Origin: Fomitopsis serialis
Taxonomy: Eukaryota > Basidiomycota > Agaricomycetes > Polyporales > Fomitopsidaceae
NCBI RefSeq assembly: GCF_022376445.1
Contig: NW_025955101.1
Location: 1-64,000, forward strand
DNA: 64,000 bases
Direction: 5' to 3'
The stretch's first letter is position 1. Each line of letters starts with the position of its first letter. The position numbers were made by a program, and so were the translations under genes. The notes under the pieces are model-generated. The model ran no database searches, was not told the origin of the DNA, and was given only the letters and a program-made list of their open reading frames with translations. Shown here piece after piece: positions 50,926 to 63,300 of the stretch.

Positions 50926-52183
50926 TGTTATGTTCAGCATCATGTCTACTTACGGGGTTGATCAATACGTGCGTTTTGTACTCGAGCCTGCTCGTACGGC
51001 CGAAGCCTGAGGGATGACAGGAAGAAGTTACTGTAGTGCGGGGTTATGATGTTAGCCATGTTAGTCCCGAGCCGCCTATCGCGGGCATTGAGTTCCATGC
51101 ACATGGCCTGTATCCCCGTCCACACGTCTGGTACATTGTTTCCTGTCTTCTCGACGTATCGAGATGCACGCAAGCAGGGTTCACGTTCTTGTTGCACTTT
51201 GGCTTGACCGTACTGCGTCATACCAATGAGCTTGACGGCTGGTCCGGCAGCCTTTATACTTATTGCGGCATGTCTTGACTTAATGATGGGCTGGCGTACG
51301 AATAATTAGCTCTGGCGCATGATACAGCTATCTCGACCCCACAGACCCACCAGCGACTTCAATGCGTGTGTCTGACTATCAGACCTCTTCGGAACGTTCA
51401 TACGCAGGTACCAGTCCTATCGACCAATGCAAAAGTGAGTAACTTCACAGAAACCCCAGTGCCGTATCACTCGACTTCAGAGTAAACATTACGTGCAACC
51501 AAAGGCGATACGAATTCATATGTTAAGGTCTGTGACCACTGTACGGCACATTGTTCTCGCACTGTGGCCCAAACCTGCTGGCGAGCACTCACCTTGGAAA
51601 GAACCTTCCCTTACTCTATAGAGTGAACGACGCTCGGCGGCCTTCCTCGGACCCATTTTGTGTACCACAAAAGGCGCGCAACTGTGTGTTCCGCTGATGT
51701 TACGAAACTGCGGGCCACGCTTCTGCGTTTGTTTCGGTCCAAGCCTATAGGAAGAGGGTAAGGTTAAGACACTCGAAGACAGCAGGCCAGCGCTCCGCCT
51801 TCATTCTTCTAATGAGAGCCTGGACGATCGCGCTAGTCTTTAGTAACAAACTCGTAGAGACGGTTCGGCCTCCCACGGAAGTGTAAGCGTTGATATGGTT
51901 CGCGGAGAGCGAGAAGACATCGGAGCGCTCGCTGTCGTACGGGTCGGAGTGTACGCCCTATTGCAACGGAGGAAACCAAGGATTCCTCGGGCCACTCACA
52001 GAGGGACACCACGACTCGTTTGAGAAGCCGGCTGCTTGCTGGCAGTAACAGGACGCCGTCGATAGTCCTGGTTGTGGAGACTGCCGCAGTGCGAGTGGCA
52101 GTATAAGATGGTCATTGTCCAATGTCTGGGGCCGCAGCGACATCCGACCACGACAACGGCCGCACACGACACCCGAGTGATCA
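50926..52183. other. Intergenic
   Basis: About 1.26 kb. Two opposing open frames exist at 50946-51278 but neither has a family motif. The right end is the promoter of lectin-like gene 2. Confidence 0.4.
52102..52107 (+). promoter_or_regulatory. TATA box of lectin-like gene 2
   Basis: TATAAG, 77-82 bp before the ATG at 52184. Confidence 0.45.
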
Positions 52184-53062
52184 ATGTCTCAACTCGAAGA
52201 CCTCGCTCGCTGCCTGACCTCCTCTGGGTATGCGCCGCACCCCGAAGGCGAGGGCACATACGTGTTGTACACGGATGACGGCTCTGCGATCCTGAAACAT
52301 TGGACGGGAGACAGCTTCGGAAACGAAGAGCTCCTCACCTCGTCCGTCCGACCGGGGTCCACAGCCGCGTATATCCCCACCCCCGACGGCGGCATCCTTG
52401 CATACATCACTGACTCTTCGGCCGTCGCCGTTCTGCAGTTCGATGAGGACGAGGAAGAATGGGTCGATGCCGATAACCTACCGCGTTGCGAGGTCCACGC
52501 TGACGGCCAACTCACCGCGTCGCTTGACCCCGCTGGCGAAGTCGTCATCACATTCCAGGACAACGCGGGCCGATTGATGTGCCTGCACGAAGCCGGCGAG
52601 GGGGAGTCGTGGACTACGACGGAGATCGAGGGCGCTCAAAAGCCTGCCCGAGGAACTCCCCTGTCGATCCGCGTCGACCCCGATACTCTCGCCCTCGAAG
52701 TCTTCTACGTTTGCGCAGACGATAGCGCCATACACATGGTCGTCAATGAGCATGGAGGCATGCTTTGGACTGACGTCGTCGTCCTTGCCACCGGGTGCGG
52801 CAGTCCCTTCAAACGTGTCCTCGTAACGAAACGACCGGACCAAGCTGGCTTCACGGCGTATGCGCTCACTTGCGCGGATACCATATTGCAGCTGGTAGCC
52901 GGAGAAGCTGGACACGAGCTTGGGCGCGTCAACAAGGACGGGAGCGTCGTAGCCAGCACCACCGCGGAATGCTGCATCGTGATTTTTGGGTTGGAGATCA
53001 AGCTCCAGTTCAACCTACAAATCGGGGCCAGCCCGGCCAGGAAACGCAGGTTCTTCGGTTGA
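52184..53062 (+). CDS. Lectin-like beta-propeller protein (AAL-like), copy 2
   Basis: Intronless, 292 residues, starting MSQLEDLARCLTSSGYAPHP; paralogue of the gene at 48502 with conserved spacing throughout (TYVLYTDDGSAILKHWTGDS, QFDEDEEEW, EVFYVCADDSAIHMV, AYALTCADTILQLVAGEAGH). Conservation of DEDEEEW and of the strand-like C-terminal tail (AECCIVIFGLEIKLQFNLQI) with a basic end (ARKRRFFG) in both copies suggests that these parts matter for function. No signal peptide is seen, so cytosolic. Sugar binding is inferred from resemblance to AAL-type propellers only. Confidence 0.72.
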   Translation: MSQLEDLARCLTSSGYAPHPEGEGTYVLYTDDGSAILKHWTGDSFGNEELLTSSVRPGSTAAYIPTPDGGILAYITDSSAVAVLQFDEDEEEWVDADNLPRCEVHADGQLTASLDPAGEVVITFQDNAGRLMCLHEAGEGESWTTTEIEGAQKPARGTPLSIRVDPDTLALEVFYVCADDSAIHMVVNEHGGMLWTDVVVLATGCGSPFKRVLVTKRPDQAGFTAYALTCADTILQLVAGEAGHELGRVNKDGSVVASTTAECCIVIFGLEIKLQFNLQIGASPARKRRFFG

Positions 53063-53569
53063 CTTCTTCCATGACCAATATACGTAGCTCGTCTGAATAT
53101 CTGTGCTCGCACAGAGCCTGTATAACCTAGCAGCACTTCTCATCTAGTATGAGCATCACTGACTGCACGGCGTCACTAGTTTTACGCACTTCACTTCACT
53201 GCTCCAATCCACTGTTTTCTTGTCTGGGATCAGCAGCAGGTGTATACATATCGAGAGGTCGGCTATACCGACTGGAGCGCAATCTCTCGGAGAAGTATAG
53301 ACCACAAGCAGGAAAGTATAGAGGGAGTGGGCGGAAAACTGTTGATGATCAAACTGAAGTGGGATCTAATCTATGCTGCCACCGTCATTTCGGAGTTTAA
53401 ATACTGTGACATTTTCACAATGGCGCCAGAGGACCCACTACAAGCAGGCCATTGGTATTTACTTACACTCGACTTACACCGTCAGGCTCTGGCCTTACCT
53501 TCGCCCCGAAGATCGCTTGCTTCATTTGTGTCCGCTGCCTGAATTCCCGCCTACACTCGTTCCATCGTG
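53063..53569. other. Intergenic
   Basis: About 500 bp, promoter of the NOP4 gene; nothing else seen. Confidence 0.45.
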
Positions 53570-56500
53570 ATGACATCCTCGCTCGGAAAGCGCAAGGAGA
53601 GGGAGGAAGATGGGTCTTTTCCTATCTCACATGGGTATGTTTTCTTATACGAAGTCATCTATCACCGAGGTAACCTACCAGCGTGTAGGTCGACTCTTTT
53701 CGTGTCAAATCTACCGTACACAGCGACATCTACGGATCTGAAGACCCTTTTCTCTGATCTCGCACCCGTACGGTCTGCATTCGTCGTGCTTGAACCCGGC
53801 TCAGGGGTATCAAAAGGCGTCGGTTACGTTTCTTTCGCGATTAAAGAGGATGCGCAATTAGCTTCCGACAAGATCGCGGAGGAGGGACTCGCGCTGAACA
53901 AGAGACAGTTGAGGGTTCAGTGGGCGGAGTTGAAGGTGGGCATGCGAACATATGAAACGGCCATGTCATGCTGATGTTTCCCTATTCAGAGCAAAGACAA
54001 GTCGCAGGGCAGGGACAAGGACCAGACGCGATCACCAGTCAAAACTGAGGCAAAATCCCCGGCACCTCGGCCTCAGCAACCTGCGTTAAAAGACCCTCTC
54101 GCTATACGCACAGTAGTCATCTCGGGTCTACCTTCATCAATAGACTCCAAAACGCTATGGAAGAAGATTCGCAAGCTCGACGGCGCTGAAAAAGTGGAGT
54201 GGCCAGCCAAAACAAGTAGTGGTGATGAGGACAGCGATATCGGTGCGCAAACCTGTCCCCTTGATCTACGAATGCCTGACCTACATCTACGTATAGCCCA
54301 CGCATTATTCGCCACGCCTTCGGCCGCTTCGGAAGCAGTCAATAAACTACACGCGCACGTATTCAAAGGCTCCCTGCTATCAGCTACATTGAAGAAACGA
54401 CTTGACGGTCTGGCTAAAGCGCCCAAAGCCAAGAAGGTCGATGCGCCGAAGCAAGGCGCGAAGGGCGGCGCACCGAGCCGCGCGAGCCGGCTCATCGTGC
54501 GCAATCTACCGTTCGACATCACGGAACAAGACCTCCGCGCAGTCTTCCTCCCGTACGGACCCATCTACTCCGTCGACATCCCTCTGAAAGACGATGAGGG
54601 CGAGGGCAAGCCGCGTGCGAAGGGCTTCGCTTTCGTCTGGATGCTGAGCCGTAAAGATGCGGAGCGCGCGATGGAGGAAACGAACGGGATGAAGGTCCAA
54701 GCGGGCATGGCGGCACGGCTGGTGACGGACAAGCAGAAAAAGAAGAAGCAGCGGAGGGAGGAGGAAAAGGCGGAGAAAGCAGCAAAGGGTCAAGGAGAGG
54801 ATGCAGAGGAGAATGATGAGGGACCGGAGCCGCAGGGGAAAGAGCGTGTCATTGCAGTAGACTGGGCGCTGAGCAAAGACAAGTGGCAGGCGGAGAAGGC
54901 GAAGGTGGAACAGGAAGCCGCGGATGGAGACGTGCAGATGGGTGACGAGAGTGGCGAGGCTGGTGAGGATGGTAGTGAAGGCGAGGGCTCCGCAAGTCAA
55001 GATGGGCAGATCGGATTGCACGAGGACGATGGGAGTGATGTGGGCAGTGAGAGTGGTAGTGATGAAGATGACCTCACGGGCGACGAGGGTGACGAACAAG
55101 ATGAGGGCCGGACAAAGCCTACGCTGCCTCCTCCAGAAAGCGGCACAACCCTGTTTGTTCGCAACGTTCCATTCGAGGCAACAGAGGATGAGCTTCGAAC
55201 TTTGTAAGTGTTATCTGAATTCACTTTGCATTGCTGCTCACGAGCCACAGATTCCGTGCCTTCGGCCCACTCCGTTACGCTCGCATAACGGTAGATCACG
55301 AGATCGGTCGCTCTCGTGGAACTGGTTTCGTCTGCTTCTGGAACAAAGCGGACGCGGACAAGGTCGTCGAGCAGAGTGAGATTCTGCGTGCCGAGATGCT
55401 TGGAGAGAGTGACAAAGCCACGACAGTGCGTTCCAGTATTTTCTTACATCAACTTGACTGAGTATTTTGGTTTAGCAACCGAAGAAGAACCCTTTCAAAT
55501 TACCTTCCTTGCTCACCCCGGATCCCTCTTCCTCGATAGCTCAGAACCTAGTACTTCAAGGCCGGACACTGGACGTCATCCGCGCTGTGACGCGGGATGA
55601 GGCCGGCAAGCTCAAGGAGGCCGGCGAAAGACAACGAGAGAAGGCAGACAAGCGTAACCTCTATCTCCTTCGGGAGGGAAGTGAGTACACCAAGTCAGCC
55701 TTGTACTCGCAGTCCTGATGGATATTCTAGTCATCCTGCCCAATGCGCCCGCTGCCGAGTCGATGGGTCCAGCAGAAGTGGAGAAACGGACTATGTCATT
55801 CAACGCCCGGAGGGCGCTCCTTCGCTCCAATCCATCTCTCTACGTGTCGAAGACGCGGTTGAGCATCCGACAACTGCCCCTCTTCGCGACCGAGCGCATG
55901 CTCAAGAGACTCGCTGTGCACGCTGTTCGTGCTTTCGAGAAGGAGGTCAAGGAGGGAGCGCGGGAACCATTGACTGCCGACGAGTTAGCCGAGTCCGTCA
56001 CACCCACGAACGAGGACGAGGCCATCAAGGCTGAAGACGACGATGGCGTCGCGCAGACGAATACATCGAAAGGGAAGGGGAAGGGGAAGGACCATAAGGC
56101 TGGTCGCGATACAGGTGTCAAGCAAGCCAAGATTGTGCGTCAGGCAGACCGTGTCGACCCCGTAACCGGTAAAGGACGTAGTCGAGGCTATGGCTTCTTG
56201 GAGATGGCGAAGCATGCAGATGCTCTACGGGTTCTCAGGTGGGCGAACAACAATACAAAAGTCGGCCGGATGTTCGACGAGTGGTGGAAAGCCGAGCTGG
56301 AAGATCTAGTCAAGACCGAGAAGCAGAAGCCGCAGAAGGATGAAGCGCGATTGAAGCGGTTGAGAGATGAATTGGACAAGGGTGCACCTGTCAAGAGCAG
56401 AGGGTCCCTTATTGTCGAGTTCTCGATTGAGAACGTACAGGTCGTTCAACGACGAGCCACCCAGCAACGCGACAAGCAATCTGTATGTTGTTCATCCTAC

Positions 56501-56754
56501 TGAGGAGCTCATGATGTTCACACTTCGTCTAGGAACATGGCACCTCGAAACCGCCCCAACGCAGAGCATCGGTTCCAGCTGTGAAGGCAGAAGAGAGTCA
56601 GGAGCGACCAAGCAAGAAGCGACGTCTGTTGGACTTGTCGCGGACACAAGAGAAGGGGCCTGATGCGGATCAAGCCTCCAAGGCCGGTAAACAGATTGGC
56701 TCTCTAATCGGTAGAAAGCGCAAAGAGAAGAAGTCGAAGCGGGGTGCTGCTTGA
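53570..56754 (+). CDS. NOP4: Nucleolar RNA-binding protein NOP4/RBM28
   Basis: About 900 residues, starting MTSSLGKRKEREEDGSF (ATG at 53570; the GTG three bases earlier is not a start). RRM1 shows STLFVSNLPYTATSTDLKTL and KGVGYVSF. A weaker RRM-like region follows (TVVISGLPSSIDSKTLWKKI). The next RRM has LIVRNLPFDITEQDLRAVFL and KGFAFVWM, then comes an acidic stretch (54920-55110), a third RRM (TLFVRNVPFEATEDELRTLF, GTGFVCFW) and a diverged last RRM (TRLSIRQLPLFATERMLKRL, GRSRGYGFLEM). The Lys/Arg-rich end has SKKRRLLDL and GRKRKEKKSKRGAA. NOP4 is needed for 60S subunit maturation in the nucleolus. About eight introns splice in frame. Confidence 0.94.
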
Positions 56755-56985
56755 ACCAACTATGTTATTTTCGATCCTTGTCTTCTGTTATCCATGCATA
56801 AATACGCGCTTCCATGCAGATCACAAACGTTTGTGGCGAGCGCACTGTCTGGGTGGTTTGACAGTGCGCGTCCGGCGAGGACTCGGACTCTTTCCGCTCG
56901 TCGAAAATGTAATCGTCAGATCCTCATTCGACTGCTTCTGTGAGCGAGGAGCCGCCTGGGTACTGTAGCATCTGCATCGACGAGT

Positions 56986-59009
56986 TTAATTAGCACGGAG
57001 CAAGGCGGTTTGTGTATCTGGTCCTACTGAAGTCTTCGGCAGAGGTTCTTCATCGACCAACTGGTCGACAGTCGTCTGGACGGTGACTTGAATGTCCTGT
57101 CATGGAAGCTAGTCCATCCTGTGAGGATGTGCTGACGATGCGAAGTCGCTCACCCTTCCACACCTTCTATCCGTGTTCACCTTCCCGCTGAGGAACTTAG
57201 CTACTGTTCCCGCTGCAGAAATGATCCCTTCTCCGCGAAGCTCGTCATTAGCTCGGAGACCGCGCCTGGCGTTGAGAGTCGCTAAAAGCGCGTTCAAGGA
57301 AACTATCGCAGGATTTAGTAAAACACATCGCTCTTTATCATCGCCCACCTTTAGACAGGACTGAATACAGCGCAATATAGACGCTGTTGTGCGTCATGGC
57401 TGCGTACTGAATGCAGAATAGTTAGCAGGTTGGCGTTTGACAAAAGAACGTTTTCTTGCTGTGACAAGGCAGATCAGAGCGCATATGCTAGCATGCGAAT
57501 GAGCTGTGAGTTCGGCCTCTACATCGAAATAACGTTACAGACCTTGTCGTGGCACCCGTTTCGACGCAATAAGCAATTAGCGTGCGCACAACGAAAGTAG
57601 TCCTGGAGCTGGCGAAGCAACTTGATGGGTCAATCACAAATACAATCAGTAAACGGCGCATACTTGGAAGCAGCCCTTAGATGTTTCTTCAGGATGATGT
57701 ACAAAGACACTGCTATCAAAAGATTTCCACATAGACAGTCGACGAGGCCTGCATAGATCAAGCCCTGCGGACGGAGCTGGCTCAGTACAATGTACATCCA
57801 TTGATAAAGGAGCTGACCGATAAGGTTTTGCTCCTGAATGCATCGATTGTTTGGGCGGAGGTACTGCTCATTTACGTCAGAGACAGATAGTGCTTGCGAA
57901 GTAGCAGGTAACAGTACGTCTTAGCCATGAGGCCTGGGTTACATTTAGCACGGACATCAGCATCAAGACGATGAGCATTCCCAGTGACGGACGTACCGCA
58001 GTTCAGTGCTGATCATAACGATGAATGAGCTCTCGCTAGCTGTAGTGAATATGACGAACGTACCAAAGACTGTGATGCTGTTGAAGCACTAACGACATTA
58101 TGATGATGAAGTATATGCAGCATGAGATGCCATTGAAGCTTACTAGTGCTACGGCGAGAGCCGAGCTTCGCTCGCTCACTATCCAATGGTGAACGACATT
58201 GAGTGGTAGCGGATAGCAAGTATGCGTACTCACACTTCCAGATACGATGGCAAAACAAGCTGGAATTAAGGCAACGTTATGAATCGCGCGAGTCCTCATG
58301 CACGTATACGTTACCTCCGTACAATGAAGTCGCTCAAACCCTGTAAATTATCAATCAACGGTTTGACGAGGACAGATGAGTAAACCTCACAGTCAAGAAA
58401 ATTATTGCCTAATAGATAGTCAGTAGCACGATCCACGCCTTCGAGAAGAGCCAAAATGGGAGCGTACGGGAAAACACCTGAATTTGGCATGAGATACATC
58501 TTGAGAGCCACCGATCTACTCACCACAGGATTTCATCGAGTGCCGCAAAGTTGCCGACATCCGTGACGGCGTAGCTATAGGTGAGATGACTGAAGAACGA
58601 GAGTTGCAGAGTATCAATGATCCTTTCATCCAGTGAGTCCAAGTTCTATCCACAAAGACGACGGTGCCTCGCCACTCACCAGCACAACGACAACTGCGAA
58701 TGAACAGGGAGCTGAGTGGTCTGAGCGTTCTCAAGTGCGTATACTCACCAAGAGAGCCAACACGATGCTATCCGAACCGCGAGACATCAAATAGTTGTAT
58801 GTCTGCACTGTGGTCACGCCGAACAATCTGATGAGTAGCATAAGGATAATGCCACGACCATCGGATGAATTTCTCACATAGAATTCGCGATATTTCCTGA
58901 GTAAATAAGTGCCAATGAACAGTCACATACTTCCAATTATGGGCGAACACTCACCTATGAGAAATGAGCCCAAGTTGGTTCGCACATCATCAGCGACGGG
59001 GGTAGACAT
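56986..59009 (-). CDS. Basidiomycete multi-pass membrane protein, DUF6534-like
   Basis: Many short exons on the minus strand rebuild the family plan in order: MLLIRLFGVTTVQTYNYLMS, NLDSLDERIIDTLQLSFFSH then LTYSYAVTDVGNFAALDEIL, GLSDFIVRSLFCHRIWKLS, ALAVALVSFNGISCCIYFII, GLVDCLCGNLLIAVSLYIIL, VVRTLIAYCVETGAT, YAAMTHNSVYIALYSVLSK, LNALLATLNARRGLRANDEL and a last exon DIQVTVQTTVDQLVDEEPLP ending at TAA 56986-56988. About seven membrane helices are expected; function is unknown in the family. The start (ATG at 59009, MSTPVADDVRTNLGSFLIG) is uncertain: its exon ends in phase 1 while the next exon needs phase 2, so the N-terminus is mis-set or broken. Confidence 0.7.
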
Positions 59010-60316
59010 GACCGTCTTAGCAGGTACTACACGGGGAGAAAGGTCGCCAGATTGCGGTCCAGCTGCTCCTCTCGACGACTCATATACTTGTCTGAGTTCG
59101 TATGTGGTGCAGCTTCGATGGATTGAGTTGGTCAGCCTGAGGCCATGATCTTGGTGCCAACTGTCAAACTTGCAGAAGTACTGGTGTAGGATCTATCTCG
59201 GATCATCATGATATAGTAATACTATAGAGATGGATCATAGAATGTAGTAATGGGCTCCGTTGCGACATGGAAACTTACCTCCGCCGTAGAAAGTCAGAGC
59301 TTGTCTCTAGTGCATGACCAATCTGACAATGGACGCTAGCAGTGAGGGATGTCCATGGGGGATGAAGTGACCGATATCACACTGCGACCTCAAACAATGA
59401 GCAGATGTTCGGTGTCCTGTAACGTGGAGAACCATGCGTCAATCACATTGGTGAAGGATGCATCGGAACAGATACTTGTTACTTTATACCTTGCCATAAT
59501 TTTTCGCCACTGCGACATCTTGCGCGTTACTTGAAGCAACGCCATGTTAGAGGGCTCGCCTGACTCGGAGACTACTCCCGCTGCAGGTGAGCCTCAGCTA
59601 GCCTGAGACGCAACTACCGTGACTGCACGGAGTCAATTTACCCGGACCTGTGGATAAGTAATCGTCTAAGAGGTCACACTCTAGTAGTACTGAACGTTAC
59701 CTTGAGCGCGCACACACCTCTCGACGAAAGTCCATCTAAAGCTTTTTTCGATGAGTCGCATATAGAGAAGCACCAGGTAATCAGTGACAACAGACATACA
59801 AACCTGAAGGCCACCCAAGTCTGAGCCTGAAGCTTGAAGCTTGAAGGCCTGAAGGCCCGGCGAGGCGCTAGAGGTTAGTACTTTGGTGAGTGCTTACTGA
59901 CGTTGTTATAATAGTAACATCAGTGTCACCATACGATACCGTACATAGCCACTACTCAAGCAGTGCTCATTCAAGCAAAATATCAGCACTGCATTGCCAT
60001 CCAGGATCGTATGCAGCGCACTGTTAGGCAACTGATCTTGTCAGTGGTATATTACAGGTGGTAAGTATGTGACCGGGAGATGATTTGTACCCGAGGCTTC
60101 AGATTTCAAACCCCGCTATCTGTCGTTTAGAAACAGTAGAAGTCATCATAACAAACCTTGATAACCCCGTATAGTAGTCCGACTAGTTAGGAGTTGTACT
60201 AATAGTAAGTATGTACATAGGACTTCTCGGACGACGTCGACGTCTACTCGCCAAATTATTGCTTTGACCGTTCTTACCATCGTCACTCCTTACCTTCGCT
60301 TCTTGTACATGTCGCA
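59010..60316. other. Intergenic
   Basis: About 1.3 kb between divergent genes, AT-richer than its surroundings, with a GAAGCTT motif and no coding signal. Confidence 0.45.
59826..59858. repeat. GAAGCTT-type motif with GAAGGCCTGAAGGCC tail
   Basis: CCTGAAGCTTGAAGCTTGAA followed by GGCCTGAAGGCCC; the fullest of the five copies. Confidence 0.5.
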
Positions 60317-60326
60317 ATGGCTGTAA
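60309..60326 (+). promoter_or_regulatory. Upstream ORF overlapping the kinase start
   Basis: ATGTCGCAATGGCTGTAA reads Met-Ser-Gln-Trp-Leu-stop in another frame and spans the kinase ATG at 60317. If transcribed in the leader it would reduce initiation at the main start, unless leaky scanning bypasses it. Confidence 0.5.
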
Positions 60327-63300
60327 ACGGCCATCGTCCTTCGACCTCGGTCTCTCAAACCCAGAACTACAAAGCCCAGCTCGCCAATGCCTATAACGAA
60401 CTCGGAAAGGAGCTTTCGTCTCAGAAGATACGGGTCGTCGGGAACTACACTCTAGGGAAGGTCATCGGCGAAGGTGCGTAGTCCGCGTGTCGCTCGTATG
60501 AAACCTGTGCCCACGCGAGTCGTAGGGACGTACGGTAAGGTGCGCCTCGGAGTGCACCGCTTGACCGGAATCCGTGTCGCCATCAAGCAGATCCCGAAAG
60601 CAATGTCCGCCTCTTTGACCAGGGAAATACACCACCATCGCCAGCTTCACCACCCCCATATCACACAATTGTACGAAGTCATTGCGACCGAGTCCAACAT
60701 CTGGCTCGTCACCGAGCTCTGTTCCGGCGGCGAGCTATTCGATTACCTCGCAGAGAAGGGGAGACTCAACGAGGAGGAGACACGCGTTATATTCGGGCAG
60801 CTATGTCTCGCGGTGGCCTACGTGCACTCGAAGGGCATCATACATCGCGATCTCAAGCTGGAGAATGTCCTACTTGACGAGCGCTGCCGTGTGAAGCTCG
60901 GGGACTTTGGCTTTACGCGCGAGTTCGAGCGCGGTGTACTGCTCGAGACGTTCTGCGGAACAACGGGCTATGCATCGCCGGAGATGCTCATGGCGAAGAA
61001 GTACCTCGGACCGGAGGTCGACGTCTGGTCTCTAGGTGTGATACTGTACACCCTCCTGACCGGCACATTACCCTTCGATGACGATAGCGAGGACATCATG
61101 AAAGAGAAGGTTATTCGAGGGGAGTTTGAGGACCCGGAATGGCTTTCCGAAGGTGCGTGTGCGCTCCCTGGACGTTCCGCAGTACATAGTGCTCACCCTG
61201 CACAGAATCCCGCGACTTGCTCCAGTCGATCCTACAGACCGATCCCGACAAGCGCCCGACGATCGCCCAGATACTCGCCCATTCCTGGTTCACGCAGGTC
61301 GCTGTCGATCCAGCGGCCTCGCAGGTCAGCCTCGCCATCCCGTCGCGGCCAGCATCTGCTCCCCTCGTCCGACCACCCTCTCAGCTGAACACAACTGTTT
61401 CCGGGTCCACCTATCACTCTGCCTCTTCGGAATTCCCTACGACGACCCCAAATGACTCGGCGACTGACCTGTTCTCCCAGGATGCCGAGACCCCTCGGAA
61501 GAGCGCTGACGTCCGAGATGTCGACCAATCCCTCGACGACAGCATGGAGCAGACGCCGTCCCGCCCTGATATGCGGAGACATGGATCCAGCGTCATGTCG
61601 AGGTCCTCCAAGACACCGCCAGTCCTTCCTACTCGCACTCCGGCGCGCACGAAACGACGTTCGGTGTCATCAACGCTGTCCGACCCAACCACGCCGACGT
61701 TTGACAGATCGTCCGCGCCTGTCCTCCCACAGGATTTCTCCTCTGTGCTTAACACGCCCGCTCCTATCATCTTCTCGACGCCCCTGGAGCGCGACCTGCT
61801 CAACTCGATGAGTGTCCTCGGACTTGACACCGGCCAGATCGTGCACTCAGTCTTGAGTGACGCGTGCGATGCTACGGGTGCGCTTTGGTGGATGCTGAAG
61901 CGTAAGACGGAAAGGCGTGTTCTCGAGGAGGGAACGAAACCGGAGCTTGTTGAGTCACCAGACGAGGTAAAGCACAAAGACGACACACAGCTTGGACTGC
62001 AGGAGGAACGACGGAAACAGGACCGGTCGAAAGACAAGGACAGTATCGAGCGCCGCTCGCACGAAACACCGACGAGGGGCACCATTCCAGCTGCACTCAC
62101 CCAGGCAATGTCCGCTCCCGAACTGCAGCTCATACCTCCGACACCTATTGCCGCTACGGCAGTTCGTCCGAAGACGCCCCCTCGAGCGAAGTCGCCTACC
62201 AACGCCCTCCTGTCGCCATCACCGTCTATGGCAGATATCTCCATCCGTTCCGGCCCATCTACTCCTGGAAGTAGCATGAAGGACAAGGACAAGGATCAGG
62301 GGTCGAAGGGCAGAAAGACGCGCTCGGGCAGTGTGAGCATCATGCAACGCGCGACGACCGCGCTCGAGGCAGCTGGGCTCGTGCGGAAAAAGTCCTCAGA
62401 GGCTGTGCGAGATAGTGGGGACAAGCGACCGGGCATTGGGGAGGAGCCCAGGGCTTCGCACGCCAGCACATCGAGCAGGCTGCTGAAGAGCCCGCCTCTG
62501 AAGCCCAAGGACGCTGGGGTGCCGACTACGCCTCCGCCGTCTATGAGTAGCGTGAATGTGCAGGCGGAAACCGGCTCTCCGTGGGTCATGGCTGGCGTCA
62601 GATCCTCCCCACCTCCTAATGGCACGGATTCACCGAGAGACACGCTCTCTGCGTTGCCAAACATTACGGGGAACAAGGGCGTCGGCGCCCACCGAAATCG
62701 TGCAAGCTTGCTATCGGCGTTCCGTATGTGGTTCAAGGAAGACCCGAAAGGCAAGCGCAAGGAGCAGGCGGGGCTTGCCTCCCCAAGCGTATCGTACAAT
62801 CGTCAGCTCAATAGTCCCGGATCTTCCACTCCGGTAACTGGCCGTGGGCGTGGTACCGTCAAGCGGCGAGCCAGTGGGAACCGAGGCAAGTTCTCTGCTG
62901 GGAGGAGTGCGAACAATCGCGCGAAACGAATATCAGCGTCCTCGCGGCGGTCGAGCAGCGCCAACTCGAAGCGCTCCTCTGTTCAGTCTGCACAGTTCCC
63001 GTCATTTGACTCGCCCGGGTACACCAATGTCTCCAGGCGGAGAAGTGACGCAAGTCGACGTTCGTTCGGTAGCCATACGCCGAACTCGGAGCGGGAGGAC
63101 TACGTCTCGCGGCCGTCGTCTGTGCAGAGCTTTATGGGTCACCGGCATCGGAAGTCACCGTCCGCGAGCTCAGCAGGTTCGATGTATCCCGGACGTACAG
63201 CTTCACCATTGCCGAAGTATCATCGGAGAGGAGGCTCAGGCTCATCGACCCGTGTCGTCAGACAGGTACACGCGCCCCCACACATAGGGCACCTCCGTTC

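Noticed and set aside
51000..51278. Extra exon extending the protease gene after a GTAAGT at 50914
   Set aside because: A splice to GAAGAAGTTACT is in frame, but the 85 added residues show no conserved pattern and the opposite strand is equally open. The stop at 50923-50925 is the simpler end.
61414..62292. 292-residue minus-strand frame
   Set aside because: Antisense to the Ser-rich tail of the kinase; no motif of its own.
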